The position numbers were made by a program, and so were the translations under genes. Positions 1 to 8,872 of a stretch of DNA of 64,000 bases are shown piece after piece. Position 1 is the stretch's first letter. Each line of letters begins with the position of its first letter. The notes beneath the pieces were generated by a model. That model was not told the DNA's origin, did not search any database, and saw nothing but the letters and a program-made list of their open reading frames with translations. Source of the stretch: Massiliimalia timonensis (GTDB lineage Bacteria; Bacillota; Clostridia; Oscillospirales; Ruminococcaceae); the NCBI RefSeq assembly GCF_900186585.1, contig NZ_FYDD01000003.1:248001-312000 (forward strand), read 5' to 3'.

Positions 1-672
1 TTAATGGCGACGATCGGGCTGGTCATGCTGGAACCGCACTTGTCCGGGTCGCTGATCATTGCCGGGATCGGCGTGATCATGATGTATGTCGGCGGCACGA
101 AGCTGCGGTACTTTCTGATGCTTTTGCCGATCGGCGCGTTAGGGGTCGTTGGGATCATCCTGTTAAAGGATGTTTCTTATATGGCCGACCGTATCCATAA
201 CTGGCTGGATCCGTTCAGCAACAGCAATATCCACGGGGACGTATGGCAGACCTGCCAGTCCCTGATCGCCATTGGGTCCGGCGGAGTGATGGGGCTTGGC
301 CTTGGAGGGTCCCAGCAGAAGTACCTGTATCTGCCCGAACCGCAAAACGATTTTATTTTTGCGATCGTCTGCGAGGAGCTTGGAATGATCGGGGCGGTAT
401 TGGTGATCACCTTGTTCGTCCTGCTGGTATACCGTGGGTTTTCTATTGCGAACCAGGCTCCGGATAAATTTGGGGCGATGCTCGCGATCGGAATTACGAT
501 ACAAATCGGATTGCAGGCGCTGTTAAACATTGGCGTAGTGACCAATGCGATCCCCAATACCGGGATCAGCCTTCCGTTTTTCAGTTACGGGGGTTCCGCT
601 TTACTGTTGCAGCTGATTGAAATGGGGATCGTGTTAAATATCTCCAGGCATTCGGTGATGGAAAAGCCGTAG
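1..672 (+). CDS. ftsW: FtsW/SpoVE-type SEDS peptidoglycan glycosyltransferase, 5'-truncated by window edge
   Basis: This is the C-terminal part (about 222 residues visible) of a SEDS-family polymerase, a multi-pass membrane protein that polymerises lipid II into glycan strands at the division septum. The reading frame is open at the left edge, so the true start is upstream. Visible family signatures are the extracellular LPEPQNDFIFA segment, whose Asp (about residue 116 of the visible part) matches the Asp needed for catalysis in FtsW/RodA, and the C-terminal PNTGISLPFFSYGGS motif. Where many homologues read PDLG the sequence reads PHLSG. It is followed 35 bases later by murG, as in the dcw clusters of Firmicutes. 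A sporulation role (SpoVE) cannot be separated from FtsW by sequence alone. Confidence 0.93.
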   Translation, partial: LMATIGLVMLEPHLSGSLIIAGIGVIMMYVGGTKLRYFLMLLPIGALGVVGIILLKDVSYMADRIHNWLDPFSNSNIHGDVWQTCQSLIAIGSGGVMGLGLGGSQQKYLYLPEPQNDFIFAIVCEELGMIGAVLVITLFVLLVYRGFSIANQAPDKFGAMLAIGITIQIGLQALLNIGVVTNAIPNTGISLPFFSYGGSALLLQLIEMGIVLNISRHSVMEKP

Positions 673-707
673 AAAGATAAAATGAATCGAAAACAGGGGA
701 AATGATC

Positions 708-1841
708 ATGAGAGTATTGTTAGCAGGCGGCGGGACGGCCGGACATATCAATCCGGCGATTGCGATCGCCCAGTATATCCGTTCGCAGGATCCTGCGTCG
801 GAGATCCTGTTCGCGGGGACGCCCAATGGGATGGAGGCGCAGCTTGTGACGCAGGCGGGGTTTGATTTTGCTCCGGTGCAGGTAAGCGGTTTCCGGCGGA
901 AGATGTCGGCCAAGAATATCCTGTTTAATTTAAAGACTGTTTACCATGTCATTACTGCTGACTTTGTGGCAAAGCGGATCATCAAGGACTTTAGGCCGGA
1001 TATCGTGATCGGTACCGGCGGATACGTCAGCGGACCTGTTGTGCTGGCCGGCGCGAAGATGGGGATCAAGACGATGATCCACGAGCAGAATGCCTTTCCG
1101 GGCGTGACCAATAAGCTGCTTGCTAAAAAAGTAGACGTTGCTTTGCTGGCGGTAGAAGAGGCGAAACAGCATTTCGATCCTTCTGCGCGCTGTGAGGTCG
1201 TCGGCAACCCGATCCGGGAGAGCGTGATCTTTAAAACGAAAGAAGAAGCGCGCCGGGATTTGGGAATGGATAACAAGGTGTGCATCCTTTCCTTTGGAGG
1301 GAGCCTTGGGGCAAAGGTGATCAACCGTGCGGCGGCAGACCTCATAGAATGGAATTATCAGAAAAACAAGATCAATCACATTCATGGTTATGGCAGGCTG
1401 GGGGTGGAACATTTTCCGCAAATGCTGGAAGAACGGGGGATCGACCTGTCTGCGTTGCAGGCGGAGAAAGCCGACCCGAACATTGATGTGCGGGAATACA
1501 TCAATAACATGGCGACCTGTCTAGCGGCGGCGGATCTGGTGATTTGCCGGTCCGGGGCCATTACCTTGAGCGAACTACAGGCCACGGGGAAAGCCTCTAT
1601 TTTGGTCCCGTCGCCGTATGTAGCGGAAAACCATCAATTCCATAATGCAATGGTGTTGGTGAACCATGGGGCCGCCATGCTGATCGAAGAAAAGGACTAT
1701 AAGAAAGAAGAATTCCTGCGGATGGTAGAATCTGTTTACCAAGACCGGGAAAAGTTGGCGCAATTAGGGAAAAACGCTTCAAAACTTGCTATTTTGGACA
1801 GTACAGAACGGATTTACCGTCTGATTTGCGGTTTAATCTGA
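708..1841 (+). CDS. murG: UDP-GlcNAc:undecaprenyl-PP-MurNAc-pentapeptide GlcNAc transferase
   Basis: MurG (377 aa) adds GlcNAc to lipid I to form lipid II on the cytoplasmic face of the membrane. The N-terminal Rossmann domain carries the glycine-rich GGGTAGHINPAI motif and a HEQNAFPG segment. The C-terminal GT-B domain has the donor-binding stretch SGAITLSELQATGK followed by PSPYVAENHQ. I chose the ATG at 708 rather than the in-frame ATG at 702 because AGGGGA at 695-700 is 7 bases from 708 but only 1 from 702. Length is normal for the family. It lies between ftsW and murA. Confidence 0.96.
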   Translation: MRVLLAGGGTAGHINPAIAIAQYIRSQDPASEILFAGTPNGMEAQLVTQAGFDFAPVQVSGFRRKMSAKNILFNLKTVYHVITADFVAKRIIKDFRPDIVIGTGGYVSGPVVLAGAKMGIKTMIHEQNAFPGVTNKLLAKKVDVALLAVEEAKQHFDPSARCEVVGNPIRESVIFKTKEEARRDLGMDNKVCILSFGGSLGAKVINRAAADLIEWNYQKNKINHIHGYGRLGVEHFPQMLEERGIDLSALQAEKADPNIDVREYINNMATCLAAADLVICRSGAITLSELQATGKASILVPSPYVAENHQFHNAMVLVNHGAAMLIEEKDYKKEEFLRMVESVYQDREKLAQLGKNASKLAILDSTERIYRLICGLI

Positions 1842-1919
1842 TTTTTGGCTTTCACCAACTCTCTTTTTCCTGCATAGGATACGATATGAATTTTATGCTG
1901 GTTGAAAGGGTGTTTCGGT

Positions 1920-3182
1920 ATGAGCGTTTTTGAAATTGAAGGCGGGCGCAGACTGGCAGGAGAGATTGACATTCAGGGAGCAAAAAATAGCTCACTTCCG
2001 ATCCTTGCCGCGACCCTGCTGGGAAAAGGGGAACATATTATTCACAACTGTCCCCGGCTGAGCGATGTGGATGCAGCGGTTGAGATCCTGCGCTATCTGG
2101 GCTGCAAGGTGACCAGGGAGGGGAATACCCTGACGGTTGATTCGCGCGATGTGAGCCGGTGGGATATTCCGGAAGAGCTGATGCAGGAAATGCGTTCGTC
2201 GATCGTATTTCTTGGGGCGATTCTGGCAAGGATGGGGAAGGCTAAATTATCCATGCCGGGCGGCTGCGAGCTTGGCCCGCGTCCGATCGACCTTCATCTG
2301 GAGGCGCTGGAAAAGCTAGGCGCGGATATTCAGGATGAATATGGATTTTTGCATTGCTCGGTGCAGGGAAGGCTAAAGGGGACCAAGATCGCCCTTTCGT
2401 TTCCCAGTGTGGGGGCAACGGAAAATATCCTTTTAGCAAGTGTTCTAAGCGAAGGGATAACGACGGTACATAACGCTGCCCAAGAACCGGAAATCGTAGA
2501 TCTGGCCGACTTTTTGAATCGCTGTGGGGCAAAGGTCAGCGGGGCTGGGAAAAGCACGATTGTCATCGAAGGAGTAAATTCACTTTCTGCAACGGAACAC
2601 AGTGTGATCCCGGATCGTATCGTGGCGGCGACTTATCTGTGCTGTGGTGCGGTCACTGGTGGTGAAGTGCTGTTAAAGCGGGTCAATTCCAGTGATTTAG
2701 AATGCATGCTCCCAATTTTCGAGCAGATGGGGAACACTGTTTCAGCGAGTCCCCACAGTATTTATCTAAAGGCGCCGAAGATGCTGAAAAGCGTGCGGAA
2801 CATCCGTACCATGCCATATCCGGGCTTTCCCACAGACGCGCAGGCGCCGCTGATGGCGGCGCTGACTGTAGCCAATGGCAGCAGCATGTTTGTGGAAAAT
2901 ATTTTTGAAAGCCGCTACAAGCATGTTCCGGAATTATGCCGGATGGGCGCCGACATAAAGGTGGAAGGGCGTGTCTGTGTTGTCAACGGAGTAAGCCGGC
3001 TGACTGGCGCTGTCGTCCGCGCAGAGGATTTGCGGGGCGGGGCCGCATTGATGATCGCCGGGCTGAAGGCGCAGGGGGTCACCACCCTGCGGAATATCCA
3101 TCACATTGAACGCGGTTATGAGGACGCAGAACGTTATATTACCCAATTAGGCGGGTCCATGAAACGGAAAAAAGAAAATTAA
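1920..3182 (+). CDS. murA: UDP-N-acetylglucosamine 1-carboxyvinyltransferase (MurA)
   Basis: MurA (420 aa) transfers enolpyruvate from PEP to UDP-GlcNAc, the first committed step of peptidoglycan synthesis, in the cytoplasm. The N-terminal GAKNSSLPILAATLL carries the substrate-binding Lys-Asn pair, and the mobile loop MPGGCELGPRP carries the catalytic Cys that fosfomycin alkylates in this family. The frame can be extended to a TTG at 1902, but the ATG at 1920 has GAAAGGG about nine bases upstream and yields the normal N-terminus MSVFEIEGG. It sits between murG and ftsQ. Many Firmicutes carry two MurA copies, and only this one is in the window. Confidence 0.96.
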   Translation: MSVFEIEGGRRLAGEIDIQGAKNSSLPILAATLLGKGEHIIHNCPRLSDVDAAVEILRYLGCKVTREGNTLTVDSRDVSRWDIPEELMQEMRSSIVFLGAILARMGKAKLSMPGGCELGPRPIDLHLEALEKLGADIQDEYGFLHCSVQGRLKGTKIALSFPSVGATENILLASVLSEGITTVHNAAQEPEIVDLADFLNRCGAKVSGAGKSTIVIEGVNSLSATEHSVIPDRIVAATYLCCGAVTGGEVLLKRVNSSDLECMLPIFEQMGNTVSASPHSIYLKAPKMLKSVRNIRTMPYPGFPTDAQAPLMAALTVANGSSMFVENIFESRYKHVPELCRMGADIKVEGRVCVVNGVSRLTGAVVRAEDLRGGAALMIAGLKAQGVTTLRNIHHIERGYEDAERYITQLGGSMKRKKEN

Positions 3183-3196
3183 AGGCAGGAATTCCC

Positions 3197-4354
3197 ATGA
3201 AAAAGCAGAAGTTAAAAAAGACAAAATTGAATAAGACAAATACCTCTGCTCGTTCATCACGGGAACAGCCGGTACATACACAGCGGACGCCAAAGCCGGA
3301 GCCAAGAAGGACACCTGTTCCGCAGGAACGTACTAAGCGCCCGGCAGTACAAAAACATGATCCGGCAGAACCGGTCCGCGTCATTTCAATGAATCCGGCG
3401 GCGCGGGATAGATTGCAGCAGCGCCGGGAAGCAGAAGTACAGGCGAAGCTAAAAAAGCTGCCGCAAACACGGGAAAAAAGCAGGAAAAAACTGAGAGATC
3501 AGGCACGGGAAGCGAACAGCCGGCGCCATCAAAAGCGCCGGAAACGCAACCATACCCTGTATTTTATGATTCTGCTGTTTTTTGTGCTGGTAACAGGGAT
3601 CACTCTTTCCGTTACGGTGTTTTTCAATATCAAAACGATCGTAGTGACAGGGGATAAGGCTTATTCTGTGGAGGAGATGTCGAAATTAGGCGGCGTTTCC
3701 GTGGGGGACAACCTGTTCCGACTGAATTTGCGTAAAATGGAAGAGGAGATCTTGTCCAAAGCGATTGACCTGGATTCTGTTTCTGTGGAGCGCGCTCTGC
3801 CGGAAACCCTGAGGTTCCGGTTAAAGCCGGCCGAGCCTTCCGTCCTGTTATATTCCGGCGGGCAGTATTATGTATTGAGCTCCGGCGGGCGGTTGATCAA
3901 CATCGTTTCCTCTACAGATGGATATGAGGACATCATGATCCTAAGCGGAATCGACCTGTCAAAACAAAAGGTGGGTGATTTTGTGACCGGGAATGAGGCC
4001 TACCAGGAATTTGAAAGCCTGCTGGAAAGCTTAACAGAACATGAGATCGGCCCGGTCAATGGAGTTGCCATGAAAAATGGTGTGGACATCAAAGTGAATT
4101 TAAACAACCGTATTTCACTGGTTATTGGAAATACCATTGGTTTGGAGGATAAGCTTTTGCTTGCCAAACAGGTGCTCAATGAGGAGATCGGGGAAGCGGA
4201 AAGCGGGGTTTTGGATCTGTCGATCAGCGGGAAAGCATATTTTCAGCCAAAGACTGGAGAAGATCTGCAAAAAGTATTGCCAAAAGGCACACAAACCGCA
4301 GCGGATCCAGCTTCTTCCAAGGACACCGACCAAAAAAAGGAAAAAACAGAGTAA
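3197..4354 (+). CDS. FtsQ/DivIB-type cell division protein with POTRA domain
   Basis: This is a bitopic division protein (385 aa) of the FtsQ/DivIB family, which links early and late divisome proteins. The first ~115 residues are very rich in Lys, Arg, Gln and Pro and look disordered and cytoplasmic. One membrane helix follows (about residues 120-142). Next comes a POTRA-like segment beginning at NIKTIVVTGDKAYSVEEM and a DivIB-type beta domain. The C-terminal tail is Lys/Thr/Ser rich. Position between murA and ftsZ supports the call. The long basic N-terminal tail is longer than in E. coli FtsQ but common in clostridial DivIB. The start has a Shine-Dalgarno-like AGGCAGGA upstream. Confidence 0.85.
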   Translation: MKKQKLKKTKLNKTNTSARSSREQPVHTQRTPKPEPRRTPVPQERTKRPAVQKHDPAEPVRVISMNPAARDRLQQRREAEVQAKLKKLPQTREKSRKKLRDQAREANSRRHQKRRKRNHTLYFMILLFFVLVTGITLSVTVFFNIKTIVVTGDKAYSVEEMSKLGGVSVGDNLFRLNLRKMEEEILSKAIDLDSVSVERALPETLRFRLKPAEPSVLLYSGGQYYVLSSGGRLINIVSSTDGYEDIMILSGIDLSKQKVGDFVTGNEAYQEFESLLESLTEHEIGPVNGVAMKNGVDIKVNLNNRISLVIGNTIGLEDKLLLAKQVLNEEIGEAESGVLDLSISGKAYFQPKTGEDLQKVLPKGTQTAADPASSKDTDQKKEKTE

Positions 4355-4456
4355 CAAGGTCTGTTTTGCATACCTTTGCTAAGAAACGCGTAAAAAAATT
4401 TAAAATTTTGTAGCATAAATTGCGATAAAATACTAGATTTTTTTCTAATTATCTTG

Positions 4457-4462
4457 TATAAT
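4457..4462 (+). promoter_or_regulatory. Candidate -10 element upstream of ftsZ
   Basis: A TATAAT hexamer lies 86 bases upstream of the ftsZ start, in an AT-rich gap after ftsQ. No good -35 box is present at 17 bases, so this is only a candidate. It suggests ftsZ has its own promoter besides read-through from the dcw operon. Confidence 0.4.
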
Positions 4463-4547
4463 AAAAGCAATATGATGAAAATGGATTGATTGTATATTTC
4501 TTTCAAAGTTAGAGATAGATAGAAATCATCAATAGGAGGATAAAAAT

Positions 4548-5615
4548 ATGACCTTTGCTCTGGACACAAATGATAATGATGTTGTAAACATTAAGGTAAT
4601 TGGTGTTGGCGGCGGCGGCGGAAACGCAGTGAACCGAATGGTAGAATGTGGGATCCAGAACGTGGAGTTTATCTCCTTGAACACAGACCGCATGGTTTTA
4701 GACCGCTCCAAAGCTACATACAAAATTCAAATCGGCGATAAACTGACCAAGGGCAGAGGCGCAGGCGGAGATCCTGAAAAAGGCGCCCGTGCAGCGGACG
4801 AAAGCCGGGAAGAAATCGAAGCGATTTTAAAAGGCACCCAAATGATCTTTATCACAGCTGGGATGGGCGGCGGAACAGGAACCGGCGCTGCTCCGATCGT
4901 GGCAGAGATTGCCAAAGAAATGGGGATTTTAACGGTTGGTATTGTTACCAAGCCGTTTGCATTTGAAGGCAAGCGCAGAATGGCCAACGCGGAAGAGGGG
5001 CTTGCTGAACTGAGCAAGCATGTAGATTCTTTAGTCGTGATCCCGAACGAACGGTTAAAAAATATTACCGATCGCTGCCGCACCTTAAAAGAAGCATTTG
5101 CGGCTGCCGATGATATTTTAAGACAGGGTGTTCAGAGTATTTCTGACCTGATCAATATTGCAGGGTTTGTAAACCTTGACTTTGCAGATGTCAGCGCGGT
5201 TATGAAAGATGCGGGATATGCTCACATGGGCGTTGGCGCCGGCACGGGGAAGGACAAGGCGCACGATGCGGCTATGGCTGCAATCTCCAGCCCGTTGCTT
5301 GAAACCACCATTGACGGTGCGAAAGGTATCATCATCAACATCACTGCTCCGTCCGACGTGGAATTTGAAGAAGCAGATGTTGCAACGTCCATTATCTCTG
5401 ACGCGGCGCATCCGGATGCGAATATCTTCTGGGGGATCGCGTTTGATGATTCCTTGCAGGATGAAATGAAAATCACAGTGATCGCCACTGGCTTTGAAAA
5501 TGAAGAGGAGCAGTTTATTGCTCCGGAAGCAGAAACACAGCCAGCACAGGATGAAAATAAAAAGAATGACATGGATTTCGACGTCATCATGGACTTGTTT
5601 AAAAATAAAGGCTAA
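4548..5615 (+). CDS. ftsZ: Cell division protein FtsZ
   Basis: FtsZ (355 aa) is the tubulin-like GTPase that polymerises into the Z-ring. The tubulin signature [12 protein letters not shown] is present (about residues 104-115), as are the N-terminal [13 protein letters not shown] loop and the synergy-loop region [16 protein letters not shown] perfect AGGAGG lies 8 bases upstream of the ATG. The C-terminal linker is short and acidic, and the last residues read [13 protein letters not shown] rather than the usual DIPxFLR-type conserved peptide that binds FtsA or SepF. ftsA is not adjacent. The gene ends at a shared terminator with the convergent enolase gene. Confidence 0.97.
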   Translation: MTFALDTNDNDVVNIKVIGVGGGGGNAVNRMVECGIQNVEFISLNTDRMVLDRSKATYKIQIGDKLTKGRGAGGDPEKGARAADESREEIEAILKGTQMIFITAGMGGGTGTGAAPIVAEIAKEMGILTVGIVTKPFAFEGKRRMANAEEGLAELSKHVDSLVVIPNERLKNITDRCRTLKEAFAAADDILRQGVQSISDLINIAGFVNLDFADVSAVMKDAGYAHMGVGAGTGKDKAHDAAMAAISSPLLETTIDGAKGIIINITAPSDVEFEEADVATSIISDAAHPDANIFWGIAFDDSLQDEMKITVIATGFENEEEQFIAPEAETQPAQDENKKNDMDFDVIMDLFKNKG

Positions 5616-5621
5616 GTAAAT

Positions 5622-5659
5622 AAAAAAGCCGGTACGGATTTTCCGTACCGGCTTTTTTA
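5622..5659. terminator. Bidirectional terminator between ftsZ and eno
   Basis: A-run, 11-bp stem GCCGGTACGGA / TCCGTACCGGC with a tttt loop, then a T-run. It reads as an intrinsic terminator on both strands and serves two convergent genes. Confidence 0.9.
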
Positions 5660-5671
5660 TTTACCCAAAAA

Positions 5672-6934
5672 TTACTTTTTGGGGTATTCGCTGCCGCTGA
5701 TCAAGGATTCGATTTTTAGCAGCCGGTTGTACTTGCACACCCGTTCGGAACGGGCAGGTGCGCCGGTTTTGATTTGCCCTGCATTGACCGCGACAGATAG
5801 GTCGGCGATCGTTGTATCCTCTGTTTCCCCGCTGCGGTGGGAGAGGATCACACCGTATCCGTGTTCCTTTGCCAGACGGATCGTGGAAAGCGTTTCAGTG
5901 AGGGTTCCGATCTGATTCGGCTTGATCAAGACGGCATTTCCGCTAAGCGAGGAGATCCCCTGACGCAAACGGTCCGGGTTGGTAACAAACAAATCGTCCC
6001 CAACGATCTGTACAGAACCGCCAAGGCTGGCAGTAAGCTCGGAAAACCCGGGAAAATCCTCCTCAGCAAAGGGGTCTTCGATAGAATAGATCGGATACTT
6101 TTGGCAAAGTTCTTCCCAATATCCCTTTAGCTCGCTTTGGGTAATTTTTTTCTGCAGTTTGGGAAAAATATAATGCCCGTTTTTGTACCATTCATTGGCC
6201 GCGGCGTCTAAGGCGATTTTTACATCATAGTTGGGTTGGTATCCGGCCAACTGGATCGCCTCCATCAATAGGGAGAGCGCTTCTTCATCGCCGTTCAGGT
6301 CGGGCGCATAGCCGCCTTCATCACCGATGCCGGTCGAAAGACCTTTCTTTTTCAGGCAATTCCGAAGCGATGCGTAGATCTCGGTCCCCATCTTCATGGC
6401 TTCTGTGAAGGAGTGCGCACCTACCGGGACGATCATAAATTCCTGGATTTCCAGATTATTTCCGGCATGAGCACCGCCATTTAAGATATTCATCATGGGA
6501 ATGGGGAGGGTGTTGGCCTGTAAGCCGCCCAGATAGCGGAATAACTCCAGGCCATACGCTTTTGCTGCAGCCTTGGCGCAGGCTAAGGAAACTGCCAAGA
6601 TCGCATTTGCGCCGATTTTTGACTTATTTTGTGTACCATCCAATACCATAAGCTTGTTGTCAAGAGTCCACTGGTCGTCACAGCTTTCACCGACTAATGC
6701 TTCTTGTATCGGCGTATTGATGTGGTTTACTGCGGACGAAACTCCTTTTCCGTGATATTCGGCAAGGTTATCCCGCAGTTCGCACGCTTCAAAACGACCG
6801 GTGGAGGCACCGGACGGCACAGAGGCAGAAGCTCTTACCCCGTTATGCAGTACGATTTCAGCTTCTACGGTTGGCATTCCCCGGGAATCAAAAATTTGGC
6901 GGCCGTGAATAGAGCGGATGGAAAGAGCATTCAT
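5672..6934 (-). CDS. eno: Enolase
   Basis: Phosphopyruvate hydratase (420 aa) converts 2-phosphoglycerate to PEP in glycolysis. Family motifs seen are NILNGGAHAGNN, GDEGGYAPDL, the metal-ligand segments SIEDPFAEED and VGDDLFVTN, the catalytic-lysine segment LIKPNQIGT, and the C-terminal SHRSGETEDTTIADL. I chose the ATG at 6934, giving MNALSIRSIHG, because AGGAGG lies about 6 bases upstream. The longer in-frame extension to 6979 adds residues not found in enolases. It is monocistronic and convergent with ftsZ. Confidence 0.97.
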   Translation of the reverse strand: MNALSIRSIHGRQIFDSRGMPTVEAEIVLHNGVRASASVPSGASTGRFEACELRDNLAEYHGKGVSSAVNHINTPIQEALVGESCDDQWTLDNKLMVLDGTQNKSKIGANAILAVSLACAKAAAKAYGLELFRYLGGLQANTLPIPMMNILNGGAHAGNNLEIQEFMIVPVGAHSFTEAMKMGTEIYASLRNCLKKKGLSTGIGDEGGYAPDLNGDEEALSLLMEAIQLAGYQPNYDVKIALDAAANEWYKNGHYIFPKLQKKITQSELKGYWEELCQKYPIYSIEDPFAEEDFPGFSELTASLGGSVQIVGDDLFVTNPDRLRQGISSLSGNAVLIKPNQIGTLTETLSTIRLAKEHGYGVILSHRSGETEDTTIADLSVAVNAGQIKTGAPARSERVCKYNRLLKIESLISGSEYPKK

Positions 6935-7105
6935 TGATAAATTTCCTCCTGTATACATTATTATCATTAGAATGGGCAAAAAGGATAAAATTATTCCGTA
7001 AAAAAGTGTTTGGGAATATTAAGGATGAATGTGCGCACAATACTATTGCAATATCAAAAATATTGTAAACAACAGCGGTTTTTGAACCGCTATGGGAGGA
7101 TATTT

Positions 7106-8140
7106 ATGAAAAAATGGAAATTTGTTGCAATGGCGCTTTCCCTAAGCCTGCTGTTTACAGCATGCAGCTCTAGCGATGACGACGATAAAAATACATCTTC
7201 TACCAACAGCAATGGCGTTGTTGAAGATGTTGTCAGTGACATTGGCGATGGGACAAATGATGTCTTAAGCGATGTTAATGATGTTGTCAGCGATGTAATC
7301 AGCGGAACGGAAGACGTTGTCAGTGACATTACGCACGGTGATGATGACAAGACTGACAGTGATCTGAACAGCGGCGATACTACCTCGAAAACAGCGGCTT
7401 TGCCCGCTGCGGGGAGCCTTGAAAATGTCAGCGTAAACGAAGCTGAACTACAGGCGTTAGATAATGCTTCCCATGGATGGGGGCAGGGTAAAGATGTGGA
7501 CGATGCAAATCGTCCCACATCTTGCCTTACTTTTCAGGAACAGTATGGAAGATATGCCGCACAGTTTATCGGGGATGAACAAAAGGAAGTTTACTTAACC
7601 TTTGACGAGGGGTATGAAAATGGATATACCGCTCAGATTCTTGATGTACTTAAGGAAAAAGAGTGCCCGGCCGTTTTCTTTGTGACAATGCCTTATGTCA
7701 AGGAAAATCCGGATCTGATTCAGCGGATGATCGACGAAGGGCATGTTGTTGGCAACCACACAGTCAACCATCCTTCGATGCCAAGCGTGTCCTTGGAGCA
7801 GGCAAAACAGGAGATCGCCGGCCTGCATGACTATGTCAGCGAAAACTTTCATTACCAGATGACATTATTCCGCCCGCCGAGAGGGGAATGGTCGGAACGG
7901 ACTCTTGCTTTGACCCAAAAACTGGGCTATGATACCATTTTTTGGAGCTTTGCATATCAGGATTGGGAGGTTGACGCGCAGCCGGATAAGGCCATGGCGT
8001 TAGAAAAGACTGTATCCTCAGTGCACGATGGGGCGATCTATTTGCTGCACGCTGTTTCTTCCACCAATACAGCGATCTTAGGGGATTTCATTGACCAAGT
8101 ACGGGCAAAAGGATATACCTTTGCCACGCTACAGGCGTAA
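7106..8140 (+). CDS. PdaA-like polysaccharide deacetylase lipoprotein (NodB homology)
   Basis: This is a predicted lipoprotein (344 aa) with a lipobox ending at Cys20 (LLFTAC). A ~60-residue Asp/Val/Ser-rich linker follows, built from repeats of the type DVVSD(I/V), and then a NodB deacetylase domain from about residue 130. The catalytic motifs are TFDEGYENGYT, GNHTVNHPSM (the metal-binding His pair), RPPRGEWSERTL, FWSFAYQDW and LLHAVSSTN. The TFDEGYENG form and motif order match the PdaA branch, which removes acetyl groups from MurNAc for spore-cortex muramic delta-lactam. Sporulation use is inferred. The ATG at 7106 follows GGGAGGA, and the frame upstream to 7010 is non-coding in character. 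Confidence 0.87.
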   Translation: MKKWKFVAMALSLSLLFTACSSSDDDDKNTSSTNSNGVVEDVVSDIGDGTNDVLSDVNDVVSDVISGTEDVVSDITHGDDDKTDSDLNSGDTTSKTAALPAAGSLENVSVNEAELQALDNASHGWGQGKDVDDANRPTSCLTFQEQYGRYAAQFIGDEQKEVYLTFDEGYENGYTAQILDVLKEKECPAVFFVTMPYVKENPDLIQRMIDEGHVVGNHTVNHPSMPSVSLEQAKQEIAGLHDYVSENFHYQMTLFRPPRGEWSERTLALTQKLGYDTIFWSFAYQDWEVDAQPDKAMALEKTVSSVHDGAIYLLHAVSSTNTAILGDFIDQVRAKGYTFATLQA

Positions 8141-8176
8141 AAAACACAGCCGCTTATCAAGCGGCTGTGTTTTTTT
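8141..8176 (+). terminator. Intrinsic terminator after PdaA-like gene
   Basis: Stem ACACAGCCGCTT / AAGCGGCTGTGT followed by at least six T residues, immediately after the stop codon. Confidence 0.9.
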
Positions 8177-8245
8177 GTAAAAGATTCGCTATTATAGCAG
8201 GAATATGATATAATGAAACTAATAAAAATGAAAAGGAGAGAAGAA

Positions 8246-8806
8246 ATGGAACTAAAAGCAATGCCTGTTACGCTGACAAGCTGTGATAAGGGCAGGGTCA
8301 AGGAAATTTATATGCAGGCCTTTGCCAAGGAAGACCGTATGCCTTACTGGTTGATGCTGATCATGGCAAAGATGAAAAATACAGATTTTCTCTCCTTTTA
8401 CGATGGGAATACCTTGTGTGGTTTTGTTTATATGGCGACATCAGAGAATCTTACCTTTGTCATGTTTTTTGCAGTGGAGGAAGCACTCCGTTCTAAAGGC
8501 TACGGCGGGAATATTTTGGAAAAAGTGCTGGAACGTTACCCTAAAAACAAAATTGTGATCACGATCGAACGCTGTGACGAGAACGCAAATAATTTTCAGC
8601 AGCGGTTAAAACGCAAGGAATTCTATCTTCGCAACGGCTATTTTGAAACCGGGTATTTGGTAGAGCTGGGAAACCAGAAGCAGGAGATCATCATAAAAAA
8701 TGGCGCCTTTGATCCAAAAGAATTTATCCGGTTTTTTAAGAAATACAGCAATGGGATGATAAAACCGAAAGTTTGGAGCACCGATGGGTTTTGGGGAAAC
8801 GCCTGA
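8246..8806 (+). CDS. GNAT-family N-acetyltransferase
   Basis: This is a 186-aa GNAT-fold protein. The acetyl-CoA binding motif A is visible as VEEALRSKGYGGNILEKVLERY, preceded by a beta strand (LTFVMFFAV). A C-terminal segment, RKEFYLRNGYFETGYLVEL, has the usual NGF-type turn. Substrate is not predictable. The ATG at 8246 has AAAGGAGAG upstream; the extension to 8213 is not supported. It is flanked by terminators and so is monocistronic. Confidence 0.82.
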   Translation: MELKAMPVTLTSCDKGRVKEIYMQAFAKEDRMPYWLMLIMAKMKNTDFLSFYDGNTLCGFVYMATSENLTFVMFFAVEEALRSKGYGGNILEKVLERYPKNKIVITIERCDENANNFQQRLKRKEFYLRNGYFETGYLVELGNQKQEIIIKNGAFDPKEFIRFFKKYSNGMIKPKVWSTDGFWGNA

Positions 8807-8847
8807 TAAAAACGGCACGGTCATCATGATGACCGTGCCGTTTTTAT
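8807..8847. terminator. Bidirectional terminator, perfect palindrome
   Basis: A 32-base perfect palindrome (8811-8842, arms AACGGCACGGTCATC) is flanked by A and T runs. It lies between the convergent GNAT gene and the XRE regulator gene. Confidence 0.9.
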
Positions 8848-8872
8848 CATTCAAAGAAAAATTATATCTGTA

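Noticed and set aside
7072-7091. Hairpin AGCGGTT / AACCGCT just upstream of the PdaA-like gene as a terminator
   Set aside because: No T-run follows and no gene precedes it on that strand; the short stem next to the ribosome site may be incidental.
8811-8842. Perfect 32-base palindrome as a possible protein-binding site
   Set aside because: It lies between convergent genes with flanking A/T runs and is best explained as a bidirectional terminator.
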